From the NCBI RefSeq assembly GCF_040869045.1, contig NC_090322.1, positions 276,050,662 through 276,114,661 of the forward strand: DNA of 64,000 nt. Direction: 5' to 3'. Below the pieces are notes generated by a model, which saw only the letters and a program-made list of their open reading frames with translations, was not told the origin of the DNA and did no database searches. Origin of the DNA: Eurosta solidaginis. Its lineage: Eukaryota > Arthropoda > Insecta > Diptera > Tephritidae. Positions 31,987 to 43,908 of this stretch are shown here, piece by piece. The translations under genes and the position numbers were made by a program. Numbering within the stretch: position 1 is the stretch's first letter; each line of letters begins with the position of its first letter.

Positions 31987-34900
31987 GTCCAGCAAAATAT
32001 AAAAATTTAGTGAATAATAACGTAAAAGTGGAATGGAATGTGTGCTTTTCAAACCCCAAGTAACTTCGATTGTCTCCCGATTACTCGATAATCATATTAT
32101 GTTGCTCAAATCCCCATCCATTCCGAAAACATAATCAGCTATAATTCATTTTTATAGATTTGCTGTTATAGGAAAATGCAGGAATTAAAATTAAAATAGG
32201 AATATGATAAATTTGAAAGTAATCCTTTCCAAACTCTTAAACAATTTCTTTTCAGAGCGTTTACTTTTCTGAAATAAATTTTTGCCTAAACAAATGGTAA
32301 AACCTTAATAGAGTTACTCCTACTCTTGAAAAGTGTAAACTTTTATAGTGCATGGAAAGAACATAAATGTTTATCAGCTGATTCTCACAAGCGCGTTGTC
32401 AATACTAATAAAAAAATCATTAGAAATCATATCAATTTTCTTCGCTAAACATTTGTGAAGCAACGAATAAATTGTCGCGATCAGCTGGTTTGGCAGGGTT
32501 ACACTGCCACACCCTCATTTATAAAGGGTAAAAGTTTAACGCTTTTGCTTTGCGAGCAGGTAACAATTTTCACAAAAGAACGAAATAGCCCGTAAAGGCT
32601 TTGCCTGTTTTTTAGAATAGAGCAAAATATATTTACAACCCTTGCGCAGCATACAAAAAGCGTAAAACTTTTGCCAGAAAGAAAACGCTATAATTTTGCA
32701 AATTCAATTCAAATATGTACATATGTATGTATCTACGTGAGATGAGATGAGCTTCACGATGAAACCTGAAATAGAGCCAATTCGAAAAGTTGTGGAAATC
32801 GCTCCCCTACGAATCACTACCTACTAGGACGACTCTTAGTGATGTAGAGATTGGTAACTCACAACGTGTACGTCACAAGAGGTCATGATAGTAGTGTGTC
32901 CGTTATCACTATACCATTTCCAAATAAGGCCCAGTTTTTCAGTACAAGTTCAACTCAGTTTGGCAGTAAAACAACGCTTAAACTTATTCTGCAGTTTTTC
33001 AGTCCACTTTACCTGAGGTTTAAGCTGAGCTTAAGCTGCCGATCTGACAGGGTTAAACTCTAGTTAACCTATCGGTTATTTGCGTTCGTTTGAATTTACG
33101 TTGAATATACCCAACAAGCATCTGGACTTGAGTACCATTAGAGCTCATATTGATAACGAGTCATACTTCTTAAACCTTACGAGTTGTTTCGAAACAGTGA
33201 CTCAACGTGAGTATCATAGCATACTGACAAAAGAGGAAATTTTTCATACAGCAAAAAATGCTATTACCTGAAAGAATTATAGTTCCCAATCTGTGGTTCT
33301 CTAACTGAGCTCAAATGTAAGATTTCAATGCTACAATATTTTCACGAAAATAAAATAAAACATATGCAGTTTATTTTTGAATAATTGCGCTTCATTACAG
33401 CTATCAACCAGGTGCTTATTTTTCACAATGAACAGCTGTTGGCTTTGATGGTACCACCTTGGAGATTTTTTTCAACTCCACCTCAACTCGATATCCATTG
33501 TAGGATGTCAACTGGAGAAATGTGTTAGATATTGTTTTGAGAATTGTAAATTTCTCAAAGTCTCTCAAAGCTTGGATAATAAATTGGCAGTGATAATAAC
33601 GTTAGAGATCAACTCGAGGACTCCAAATTTTACGACATTTCTCAAAGGTTGAATAGTGATTGGAGAATGAAGTTGGATATTAACTGGAGAGCTATCTGGT
33701 TTAAGAATAATTACATAATGATGTTGGATATAACCTCCGGAACTAGATATATATTTCGCAGAAGAAATGTTTTTCCATGTTTGTTGGGTAAACAAAATCC
33801 AGCTGTTGCCATATCTACAAATTATCTGGTAGTTTAACTGGAGTTTAAATTTGACTAGAGTTTAATCAAACTTAGTTTAAGCTCAAATGTATTGGAAAAA
33901 AGTGCAAATGTATTTGAGAAAAGGCAAAATTAAACTGAAGGCGAAGGTGAAATTGGAAAATGCGTAGTTCGACTTGACAGTTGTCATAAAGGGAAATCAA
34001 ATGTGCTCGAGATATTTTGAGTCAAGAAAATATCAAATCGGTAAAAAATTTGATCTATTTGTGAAAAACGTCTGAAACTTTATCTAGCTTTTTAATTCTT
34101 GTTTTAGTTTTTTAAGTTGTATTGGGCCCACTACTAATATTGCAAACACAAACTGAATTTTATTATACAATTTCTAATCTGGAACGTTTCTGAATATGTT
34201 TAACTTTGTTATTGATACCTTTTGGTGTTGCACTAAATAATTTTGTTTGCATATCCAAAAGTAAGTTTGTGTTATCGCATTAAGAAGTGCAAATTATTGT
34301 CATTCTGAGTTTTTCTTCACGCTGAGTTCGTATCACCAGTGCCAATAGAGACTTTCTTGCATTTATTCTAATCAGATATAAATTTTCATTTGTGTGGTTT
34401 TTTCAAGGAAGGAAATACATACAAATACAAAGAATATAATTTGGATTACATGAATAAATTCTAAACAAAGTGCGTAATCGAAAATTGATAACAAGAACAA
34501 ATATCAATTTGTAATTGTGCGATCCGATTAAGTGTCGCCATCAAATCGTCGAGGTAGCCAAGTGTAAATCAAATATTTATTTTTATTCTTTGAAATTCAG
34601 TTTTATCGTCCATGCTTATGTACAATGTATATACAAAAATCCTTCAGATTACAAGCGATTTTCAGCTCTTTAGCGAAAGGCGAAACAAAAACCTACCGTG
34701 ATGGATTGCATGTGTTTGTTGTTTTTTTGGAATGGAAAATATTTGACGGAAATGCCATAAAAATGTTTTTACAAAAGCGGAAAAATTTTCGCATAAGCAC
34801 GCCAACAAAGCAAGCCAATAAAAAATGTGTTTTCTTTACATTAACTTAAACACATGCACATTCTTTTGTTGCTACCCAGCAGTATTTCTTTGAGGTAAGG

Positions 34901-35685
34901 TCTCACAAATTAGCTTATATTTCCGGAGCTAAAATAGCCTTGAAATTCGGATAAGACATCAATGCCCTGTGAAACTCTTATCAATTATCATATTGCCATA
35001 GAGAAGTAATAATAATTGGGTTAAAGTTAAAAAAAAAATGATATTCTTAAATTTACTAACAAAGAAGTTTTACATTTGGCCCTTTTTGTTCTGAAAAAAA
35101 AGTTGCACATCTCATTTTGGTCAAAAGGTCGCGTATTCAATCTAGGTAATTTTGGGAGCAATATTAGAACTAAAACTATGCGCGGATGGGTGGTCTGAAG
35201 AAAGTCTTCGTATTGGATTAGTCGAAATACCGCAAGAACACATCATCTTAAATTCATTGAATTATGAAATTTGAAATATTTCCACAAATGTTAACAATAA
35301 AAGAATATAGAGTCGTAAGGGTATTCATTTTCACGCTTTTGTATACGAAAAAGCTTAAACTTAAGCGTCAATGTACACTTTAAGATGAACGCATTTTTTA
35401 AGGACAGGATAGAGGTCCAGCTCAATAACTATGGGATGGCTCATTCAAATTAACTGTATGTTTTACCAATCGATTTTTCTTAATTTCTAGATTTCAAACT
35501 TTTATGGCCATTTGAAAATTTTTGTTTCTAATATCAAAAATTGAATTTTATATACATATAAAAATTTTGCATTGAAAGCTTTCGACCGTTTTTTCGCTAC
35601 GATCCTTGATCCAATTGATATATTGCTGAAACAAGAAGGATATTACGATACATACATCGGATACTAACTACGCCCTATTTTATTA
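31987..35685. other. No gene seen
   Basis: Plain AT-rich DNA. A weak inverted repeat (TAAAAGTTTAACGC at 32,531 with its inverse near 32,660-32,677) hints at a small old element. 33,470-33,870 has loosely recurring CAACTGGAGA/TTGGATA words. Frames of 62-76 codons on both strands are treated as chance. Confidence 0.5.
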
Positions 35686-35689
35686 TTTC

Positions 35690-35880
35690 CTTTATACTAG
35701 GTCGGTTGAATGTTTGCCCTCATTTTCAATACAAATTTTTAATCGATTTTTAAGTAACTTCTTATTGGGCTACAAATGTGAAACTTCACAGGTAGGCTAA
35801 GACACCTTGACAAAGGAATAAAATTAAAAAAAAGATCCGTTAGGCAGCGCAAGGATCGAAATAATTAGAGTAAGCAAGCC
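35690..35880. repeat. Dispersed repeat related to 1-280
   Basis: It contains TTTTTAAGTAACTTCTTATTG and, 90 bases later, GATCCGTTAGGCAGCGCAAGG, the same pair of phrases in the same order as at 25.3-25.4 kb and in variant form at 1-280. No function is evident. Confidence 0.35.
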
Positions 35881-35985
35881 AAGCTTGGCATATATGAGCA
35901 ATTTTAAAATAATTTAGAAATTAATGTAGCTTGACGTATTTCTCTGATATGTACTATATTATATAGAACTAAAAAGAATAAAATA

Positions 35986-36130
35986 AAAAAATAAATTTTT
36001 TCTTAATTGAAAAAATTATTAAATTAGAATAGAAGAAAGAAAAAATTTTGACAAAATAGTTATTGTTAAGCCTTGAGCTCGATTCAAAACTGCGATCTTA
36101 CAAATCAGTAGGCCGATATAACAAAAAAAT
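35986..36130 (+). mobile_element. SL element copy 5, 5'-truncated
   Basis: Only the 3' arm and tail are present: TTTTTTCTTAATTGAAAAAA, then GTTATTGTTAAGCCTTGAGC, then CTCGATTCAAAACTGCGATC, and the tail AGTAGGCCGATATAACAAAA. It matches the 3' part of copy 4 (13,364-13,490). Confidence 0.55.
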
Positions 36131-36153
36131 TGTTAAAAATAATAAATAAAATG

Positions 36154-36812
36154 TTAAGCAATTCCTTTATATACATACATAAATAGAAAAAATCAACAAA
36201 AAATGTGTCTTTATACAAAGACGTGTTCTTGCTGAACTTTGATTTTTTAATTTTGACAGAGAAATTGTAAAAATATTTATGTGAATTAAAAATATAAAGG
36301 TGGAGCGCATTTAATTGACTATATATTGATAAGTTGACTCCTTTCCTGCCAACTTTCAAATCGAAGTAATGTACGCCGAGGGGGCCCGCGATTTAGAGGT
36401 ACTATGAAATTTTTTTTTAATTCAGGAGAGTCTTTAGTTGTGTAGAGGGTAAGAATAAGAACAAATTGAGAGAAGAGAAAAGAGAGAAGGAGATTGAGAA
36501 AGAGATAGAATGAGACGAAGATGGAGTAGATGGAGCGAAAAAGACGGAGGGAGGAGTGAATAAAAGGATTAGGAAAAAGTGAAGAGGGGGAGGGCAGAGT
36601 CAGACGGAAAAAGCTTATTAAAATGAATGCAGATAGGCCAAATTTAGGGAAGGACAACGTCTGCCGGTTCTTCTAGTTCTCATATATATTTTTACAATTT
36701 CTATGTCAAAATTAAAAAATCAAAGTTCAGCAAGAACGTCTTTGTATAAAGACACATTTTTTGCTGATTTTTTCCCGATTTTTTTCTATTTATATAAAGG
36801 AATTGCTTACAT
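36154..36812. mobile_element. Inverted-repeat element (about 130-bp arms) holding a Helitron 3' end
   Basis: The left arm 36,154-36,284 (GCAATTCCTTTATATACATAC ... AATTTTGACAGAGAAATTG) is inverted at about 36,683-36,812. The arms share ATGTGTCTTTATACAAAGAC and TTCTTGCTGAACTTTGATTT. The loop is mostly the Helitron-derived sequence ending at 36,676, which is directly followed by the right arm. The Helitron fragment therefore seems to have entered the loop of an older foldback element. Confidence 0.65.
36430..36676 (+). mobile_element. Helitron 3'-end fragment
   Basis: The purine-rich run GAGAGAAGAGAAAAGAGAGAAGG and the following ATAGGCCAAATTTAGGG match 15,590-15,725. The element ends ACGTCTGCCGGTTCTTCTAG before T (CTAG at 36,673-36,676), the same terminus as the full copy. 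Compared with 15.7 kb it has an insertion of about 35 bp (CAGAC ... AATGAATGC) before the last 45 bases, which the 2.08-kb copy also shows. Confidence 0.65.
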
Positions 36813-37727
36813 TTTTTTATTTTCTTTTTATTTGCATATGGAACATTACATAAAATAGAGAACATGCATTATTTTAGTATCTAAAGAAGTTAAGCCACGA
36901 AAATTTGGTGTGTAGATTACTGACATTATAGTATTAAGTAGAGTACCATACACATTTTTTATAGGGACGGACTTTTGTTCTGTCCTTTAAAAATAAAAGT
37001 CCGGACTTTAATTTATTAAAAATAAAAAAGATGCATAATTGGTCATGAAAACGAAATGGAAATGTCCGGAATCCATAAACTTTCATTAACGCAGAATTTT
37101 CGACTAAATACAAAAAATACTTATAAAATAAAGATTTTTGCGAGCTCGTGAACTTACAATGTTTACATGTTTCACGAGCTATAAAAGCATTGTAATGAGT
37201 ACCTTTTATAGCTTAAAACAGGCGTAAGTACCAAGTAGTGGTGAAGTTTGATGTGTAAACATACGTCTAATATTTTTAAATTGCTATGGTTCGCCCAGGG
37301 GTTCAAGTTAAACAGAGGCAACTATAAAAGAAACAAATAGTTTCGGTAACAACTGATATCTACAAGTTATTGTTATTATTGGCTTTTAGGTGAGTTATTA
37401 TCGTCGAGTTATCGCCTTCTTATTGGTTTCTTATCGGGTTGTTGTCGACGGTTTACAGAAGTCGGTTAGTCGTTGTTCACAAAGCGATATTACGGCGATA
37501 ATGTAACGCATATATAACTTTGACAGTAAATCGATAAGTTCCTCATAGCAAATCGATAACTTTTCGAAAGCAATTCAAAAACATTTTAAAACTAAATCAA
37601 CAGATTTTGGACTACAAATTGATAAGATACTGATAACAAAATGGTAACACGTCGCTGACAAATCGATAACATGCCGATAAAAAATTGGTTATACATCAAT
37701 ATGAAATCGAGAACTGGCGCTGAATTG
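36813..37727. other. No gene; CGATA-rich stretch at 37,400-37,700
   Basis: No coding sequence. 36,955-37,015 (GGGACGGACTTTTGTTCTGTCC ... AAAGTCCGGACTTTAATTTA) has a relative at 43,650-43,740. From 37,395 to 37,700, CGATA or its inverse TATCG occurs about eight times, mostly as AAATCGATAA, in a loosely periodic AT-rich background. Confidence 0.5.
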
Positions 37728-37847
37728 TAACATACGATCTGTGATCGAATGCCGTTTTTTAAAACACAATAACTCCGAAATGGTGTATCAAATTAATGAA
37801 ATATGTGAACTAAGGACAACGCGTACTCGATCCGTGATCGTATGTTA
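37728..37847. mobile_element. 120-bp MITE with TAACATACGATC ends
   Basis: Ends are TAACATACGATCTGTGATCG (37,728-37,747) and CGATCCGTGATCGTATGTTA (37,828-37,847), inverted repeats with few mismatches. The interior phrase CAATAACTCCGAAATGG matches the arm of the larger inverted repeat at 61,540-61,784, so both belong to one family. Confidence 0.6.
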
Positions 37848-39013
37848 CGATTCCATAGCTGTTAAACAACTTTTCTATATAGAACTTCGATAGCTCGTTT
37901 TTACCTTATCGATAACACACTTATAATAAACCTTTCCCCTATTTTCCTTCCTTTGCCTTGAATTGTACCCTCACAGTGTAAAGACTACACTTCCGCTTAC
38001 ATTCCTTACTGCCCCATTACCGCACACCAATACCCCACACTAGGCTTGCATTTACATTTAACATAAGTCCCCCATACTACTTACAAAAACTACGCTTACG
38101 CTTAAACTTTACACCTTACGCTTACATTCCGGATACCGTGAGAAAAGATGTTTATACATCAAAAGGTGGTCGTTTGAATATGCAACACTTGAACTACCTA
38201 AGCATTTATGAAAACGCATGAGAATGCTCAGTAGGACAGCTGCAATTTTTTCCTGTCAAACTAGATTGCTGGGTCTAAATTTGCTTTCTGCTATTTACAC
38301 TCATTCAACTACTTATTGTACAAAGAAATATTAAAGCAAGTGTACATTTATCATTTTAACTCTACTCCCGAACAATACTACCCGATCTCCTTTCGGTGCC
38401 CTCAAATGCCGGAAAAATATCTTCCACATATGATAAATGCGCTATTTGAGCTCTTAATATTTCGCGCTTAGCGTTGCGTCGGTTGACGTTTGTGCGGAAG
38501 TTGTTCCCAACCACTGTGCAGTTCTTATTGTCGACATAAAAGTGCTTTAAATGTGTCAATGTCGCATAGTGACATTTTATGGTTGTAAGTGAAGTGGAAA
38601 TCGGTAATGGATGTAAAAAGGTTTTTGAATGTGTCGCTAATTTGAAGAGTTAACTGATACTCCACCCACCCTACGTCACCTATAACTAAACGCTCACTTT
38701 CTTTCCTTTATTTGAGTTATGCCAGGATTGTCAACTAAGAAAACCCCAATTTAATTGGATATGCATTTATAATCAATTTTTGTTTTTTTTTAACATTGCA
38801 CATGTATTCCATGTTAACATATAAGCACAAAGGTAATAATATTGATAATACTTTGCATTGGATAAATTCAATGTTTAATCACCCGGCCACTTTTCTGAAA
38901 TCATTTAATATAAATCAGCACCGGGCTGAAAGAGTTTATTTACCTAAAGGCACTAACTGGAAAATTTGACGCCCAATCAAAAATGGTTTTGATGCACCTA
39001 AGAGCACTAGAAT
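37848..39013. other. No gene seen
   Basis: AT-rich DNA with a C/A-rich stretch at 37,960-38,140 in which CGCTTACA/TTACACC words recur. The minus frame 38,362-38,559 has no recognisable domain. Confidence 0.5.
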
Positions 39014-39120
39014 AGGTAAGTTTGAACTAGCCGGATTGTGATACCAAAAGTTTCCTCAACAAGTGAACCTATATTATAAGATGAATCAGTTCTCTTGGCA
39101 AATGCTGGAAACTTCTATGC
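39014..39120 (-). pseudogene. 3'-end scrap of the 17.2 kb LINE family
   Basis: The words AATAGGTAAGTTTGAACTAG, TGATACCAAAAGTTTC, ACCTATATTATAAGATGAAT and CTCTTGGCAAATGCTGGAAA align in order with 17,230-17,395 (TAGGTTGAACTGGCC; GTTACCAGAAGTTTG; ACCTATGTTATAAAATAAC; CTCTTGGCAAATACTAGAAG). That segment is the LINE's 3' UTR and stop region. It is diverged and 5'-truncated. Confidence 0.55.
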
Positions 39121-39180
39121 AGAAAAAATGATCAACTGCTAAATAAAGCTAGCTTATAAAGCCCGAGTTAAAGTTGGCAT

Positions 39181-39430
39181 AGTCATAACGCCATAGTCAT
39201 AACCATATTTTCACTTATCCATATGAAATTGGCGTTTGTTATTGGTGCCTTAAACGAAAAACCGTGAAAATATCATAAAAATGAAGAAATCGCAAAAAAT
39301 TACAAACATATACCACAAAAAATAGGTCTTTTAGTCAAAACGTATCAAAAACAGTAAATAAAATCTATGGCGAAAAACCAAAAATCAATTGGTTGGCTAT
39401 GATATGGTTATGGCTTTAGCGTTATGGTGT
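39181..39430. mobile_element. Candidate MITE with CATAACGCCATAGTCATAACC ends
   Basis: The left ATAACGCCATAGTCATAACC (39,185-39,204) is mirrored by GGTTATGGCTTTAGCGTTAT (39,406-39,425) with three mismatches. The interior is AT-rich and non-coding. Target duplication is not clear, so the limits are approximate. Confidence 0.45.
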
Positions 39431-39839
39431 GGCACCATTAGTCGATTACATTGATTTCCATAAGGTTTGTTCGATCAGCTGTTTCATCTGGTTATGGTTA
39501 AGTCACCATTGACTGGCCCTTAAATCACTGTTTTATGGGATTTCGGAACGTAACTTACTTCATGTTAACTACAAAAAGTCAACTATTAACTGGTTGCAAA
39601 GTCATACAACGTTGCTATAGCAACAATGAAAAAATTTAAATAGAATTAAACAAAAAAAATTAAGATCTTTTGACGCAATAATGTTTTCCGCAAAATTTTT
39701 TTTCTTATTGTTTCGTAATGGGATTCAAGGGATGATAAGCGCAATACAAAGCTTCCGCAACCAAATTGTCAACCTCATCTACGCGAGGGGAATCCTGTTT
39801 CAAATATGAATGTATCATACACATGTTTATCAGGCGAGG

Positions 39840-40067
39840 CTCTCGCGACCCCAAATTTCTAATGTTAGTAGGAGGTGGGGGCGATATGGCCTTGAAGGTT
39901 TAATGTGGTCATATTAATCATTCCCGAGATGGTCGGGATAGTACCTTTATGATGCTTTGTTATCGGATTGTACCGGATCTGTATCCGGCAAAGGACTATC
40001 AACATCGATAACACTTCCCAAAACCTTCGCGTAGTGTCTTTATTGTTAATACAACAACAACAACATT
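39840..40067 (+). mobile_element. Probable LINE or SINE 3' end with ACA tail
   Basis: The sequence is locally GC-richer (GGAGGTGGGGGCGATATGGCC; TGGTCGGGATAGTACC; GTACCGGATCTGTATCCGGC) and ends in TTAATACAACAACAACAAC (about 40,047-40,065). A simple ACA tail after a structured, GC-rich 3' UTR is typical of insect non-LTR elements or their SINEs. No coding part is attached. Confidence 0.4.
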
Positions 40068-40230
40068 GTTTCACCTTTCTATGATTGTTTTTTATTTACT
40101 AGAAGTAGGCTTAGCTGTTAGAAAGTGTGTGTGAATATTTCCACTTTTTTGATGGAAACTTTCCAAACAAAAAACAATGCGTACCAAAGTTAAGTGGAGC
40201 TATAATGGGAAAATAAATAAATGAGCAACA

Positions 40231-41239
40231 AACAAGTAAAGGTGTCTTAGTTCGGGTGTAACCGAACATTATATACTCAGCGTGAGCTTCAATTGCACAT
40301 TTCATTTCTGATAAATTACTTTTATACATAACACGTGGCACCACCCGTTTAAAAACAAAATGTCTCCCCATTTCCTCTTACAATAAAACTTGATAAGTGA
40401 AATATCATTGATTCAAAACTATTTTTTGCTAATTTATAGCTTATTGTTCTAGTCTACGACCCTTTTAAACTTCTTTTATATCTAACTTGCCGTGTCATTA
40501 ATCGATCCCGTCCATTTTTACTAAAAATATTTTCTACTATAGGGAAAATTTGTGTACCCAAATTTATTGCGATGCGTTAATTTTTCTTCGAGTTATGGCT
40601 CCCGAAACATAGAAAATTGCTTAGTCATAAAAGGGGCGGTGCCACGCCCATTTTTTAAAATTTGAAGTTTTTCCTGTTTATTGTTATAAATCCACTTGGG
40701 AAATGAAATACCATTGATATAAAGCTCGTTTTTGCAATGATATAGCTTATTTTATTCGTCCACGATTTTTGATTTATGATTAATAATATTTGTAAAATTG
40801 ATTTTATCGCAAGTGGGAAGTGCCACGCCCATTTAAAAATTTTTATCAAGAGTCTCAATATCAGTCCACACGTCAAATTTCAACATTCTAGGTGCATTAT
40901 TTACTAAATAATTAGTTTTTTTGTGTTTTCCAAAATGTTTTATATATAAAAAGTGGGCGTGGTTATCATCCGATTTCGCTAATTTTCAATACCAATCTAT
41001 TCTGGGCCCAGATAAGCTCGTGTACCAAATTTGGTGAAGATATATCAATATTTACTCAAGTTATCGTGTTAATGGACAGACGGCCGGACGGACGGACATG
41101 GTCAATCAAATTTTTTCGATACTGATGATTTTGATATATGGAAGTCTATACCTATCTCGATTCTTTTGTACCTGTACAACCAACCGTTATCCAATCAAAG
41201 TTAATATACTCTGTGTGCAAAGCACGCTGAGTATAAAAA
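40231..41239 (-). mobile_element. H element copy 3
   Basis: It is in minus orientation: the 3' end AACAAGTAAAGGTGTCTTAG (40,231-40,250) and hairpin GTTCGGGTGTAACCGAAC (40,250-40,267) are at the left, with ATACTCAGCGTGAGC just inside. The 5' end GCACGCTGAGTATAAAAAA (41,221-41,239) is at the right. Subterminal repeats are perfect over 12 bp. The interior matches copy 2 but lacks its CATC repeat and has small deletions. Confidence 0.7.
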
Positions 41240-43908
41240 AAGCACAATACCTCGCAAGAAGTGTGAACTTTCCAGTGTTTCGGCTTAGTATTGCCAGCAC
41301 GATGTTCAGCTACTCCTTCTTGTTCCATAATAACACGCCATCTCACTTTTTCTGGGGCATGACAGGCCTAAGCGGCAAATGATGAAAATTGTCCAAAATT
41401 GTGTGTATAGTTTTGAAGTACCGCTATAGTAAGCAAAAAAAGTGCAAAGGTCAATGTAGCCTTGGTATGTGTTTTCGTGAAAAGCAAATTATGTGTCTCT
41501 GGAGTTTTGTCATTTGTCGCGCTGTCAGTGACATTTCTGTGCTCACGTCATATTCGCTCAGTTTCACTACGTCTGTTTCCCCCTACACTGTTTTGCTAAA
41601 TTTTTTCTTTAAGGCATTAATTAAAAGTTGCTCTCGCTTGCTTTCCATTTGGTAGGAATCAAACATGGCCGAAACTTTTCATGCAGACGCTGGAAACTTT
41701 GTGCTGTTTGCGTTTATGTAAATATGTATGTATATTAAGGAAATAATGTACTTGTCACGAAAGTAATTTTTTTTCTGATACTGCTTAGTGTAATAGTCAA
41801 TTTTGCTGGCAAATGTGAAACTGTCTCCCGCTTCCCCGCCTGTGGTTGCAATATGAGCGCAGTTGACCAGAGTGACCATCTTCGTCCATCGTTGGTGGTT
41901 CTGAAATAGTAGCTGCCTTTGATTAATTAATCTAAAATCCCAGATATGGCGCATACTTAACTGCTGTTGGTACAATTGTGGCTACCGGTGGCGAAATTGC
42001 TGCTGGACAGAGTTATTATAAGTATGATAAGAATCTATGGTGAATCAAGATTAAAAACGGTTTTGAGTTCGGCAGAAACCATATCATACATAAATCAACA
42101 AAATATATATGTACTTGGCATGGCATACAACTTTTCAAAATCTACAATGGCATTCAATCTGTAGATGAGGCCACGAAAGCAAATGCTCTGGTCTGGTCAC
42201 TATTAAGTAACCGCGTGCTTTCTAGAAAGCCAAAATGTCAGATATATATTAGTTTATGTTGCCCGTAATCCGAAGAATGGGGAGGCTATGGTCCGTTGTT
42301 GAACTGTTTTCAAAACAGCCACGATATGCATCACAGTGGACCCGATTTATATTTATTGACTAAAGCTTCCAGTGTGTCCCTGAATGCCGCTCGCTACAGT
42401 GAGAAAATTTTAGGTCATATGCATTGAGCAGGAGCGAGAAGAATTAACCAAAGATCGTGTAAAAGGTCCCAATAATTTCTTCCTGCTCCTTTTTAACACA
42501 TCTTAAGACCTAATTGAAATGAGCAAGTATGGCGCAGGGCTAATGAACACAAGCTAAACTGAATTTTTACATTTTCTTTGTAAAATATTTAATTTATGTT
42601 AAGGTAAAAAATTGATCTGATTTCATATTAAAACGTATGGCACAGTCAAACATGAATTTAAAATTTTGCGGAAGTCCACTATTCCGAAGTTTTCATAAAA
42701 TTTCCTTTTTTCATCCCCACTGCATGGTAGGTCGTCATATATTTATAAGTTTACCTAACATCAGAAAAATAATACCAAGGAATTATATAGTTCCGTACTT
42801 ATCGTAATTTTAAATTATTTGCTTCTTATTTTTTTAAAAATATTTTTCATAAGTTTGCAATGGAAGAAAACAGTTAACGGATGTCAATTCAATTTGCGAG
42901 CAAGATTTCTGCAACTCTCAAAAAATTTGTCAACCGAACAAACCTCTTGTGATTGAATCATGTTTTTTGAATAATTTTATATTCTAGCTTTACTTTTAAT
43001 TTTCATATAAAGATTAACTTATCACTTGGTGTCCTTCGGTCATATGTGCAGAATCCTGAAGTATTTATGTCTTGGTTCCTTACTAATATTGGTCGTTGTA
43101 AAATATTGTAATATTGTAATAATATTGTAATTGAAAACTCCTTCTCCTTCCACCAGCTTTTCACATTTTTCCCGGAGGCATCAGAAAGTTGTTACGGTTT
43201 ATGCAAAATTTAGCTAAAGATTTACTCGAAAATTTCGCTTGTGGCGTAAAAAAAAGCTATAGAAGAATTAACGATGAACTGTTGAAGGGTTAGTATGAAA
43301 TATTTAGATTTGTACAAGGAGCTATATTTTATAAGACACCAGAGTTGCAACTCTTCAATTGCAGCTTGACCAAAAGCCTCTTGTGACCAAATAAAAATAT
43401 AAGTGAGACTTGCTGGACTAAGAGTGCGATCTGCATAAATTGCGTTGTCTGAAAAATACCGTTATAAATCCTCTGCAAGAGGAAAACTTTTTAATTCAAG
43501 ATTGCAAAATTATAACTGGCCATTAAAATTGAATGCATCTTAGCAGGGACCCATTTCTCTTGTTGAGTCGAAAAAGAACATGTCAAAAAATTTTCTAGGC
43601 GAAAGTTTATATTATCCCGGGTGACCATAGAATTCTCATCACGACACCCTTTTTATTTTCGGGCTTAAAAAAAAAAAAAATTAACAAATAAAAGTAAAGT
43701 CCGGATCTTTATTTTATAAGGACAAATAAAAGTCCCTCCCTATAACTATGGAACAGCTCAACCAAATGAAACGAACTATTTATCAATAGACTATCCTCAA
43801 TGTCTAAATTTGAAATTCATATGGCCCTGTGAAAGTTTTTGTTAATAATAACAGAAACTGGTCATAGAAAAACTAAAACGAACTCTCATAGTATTGTGCT
43901 CATACCTT
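41240..43908. other. No firm gene; possible old exon or pseudogene at 41,936-42,427
   Basis: Most of this is AT-rich with no signal. 41,936-42,427 is described separately. 43,085-43,135 has a TAATATTGTAATA repeat. 43,650-43,740 shares AAAGTCCGGA/GTCCCTCCCTATA words with 36.96 kb. Confidence 0.5.
41936..42427 (+). pseudogene. Unidentified near-open frame, possible decayed coding sequence
   Basis: One plus-strand frame (phase of codon 41,951-41,953) is open for about 163 codons except for TGA at 42,041 and TAA at 42,266, and ends at TGA 42,425. Local base composition is less AT-rich than the surroundings. It has protein-like phrases such as TAVGTIVATGGEIAAGQ and DEATKANALVWSLLSNRVL. In this composition about nine stops would be expected, so two is unusual. 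Another frame reads VYVARNPKN at about 42,257, which recalls a sulfotransferase motif, but nothing else supports that family. I cannot name the protein. Confidence 0.3.

Noticed and set aside
42257..42290. VYVARNPKN phrase suggesting a sulfotransferase
   Set aside because: Only nine residues in one frame; the PAPS-binding N-terminal motif and the following conserved segment are not seen.
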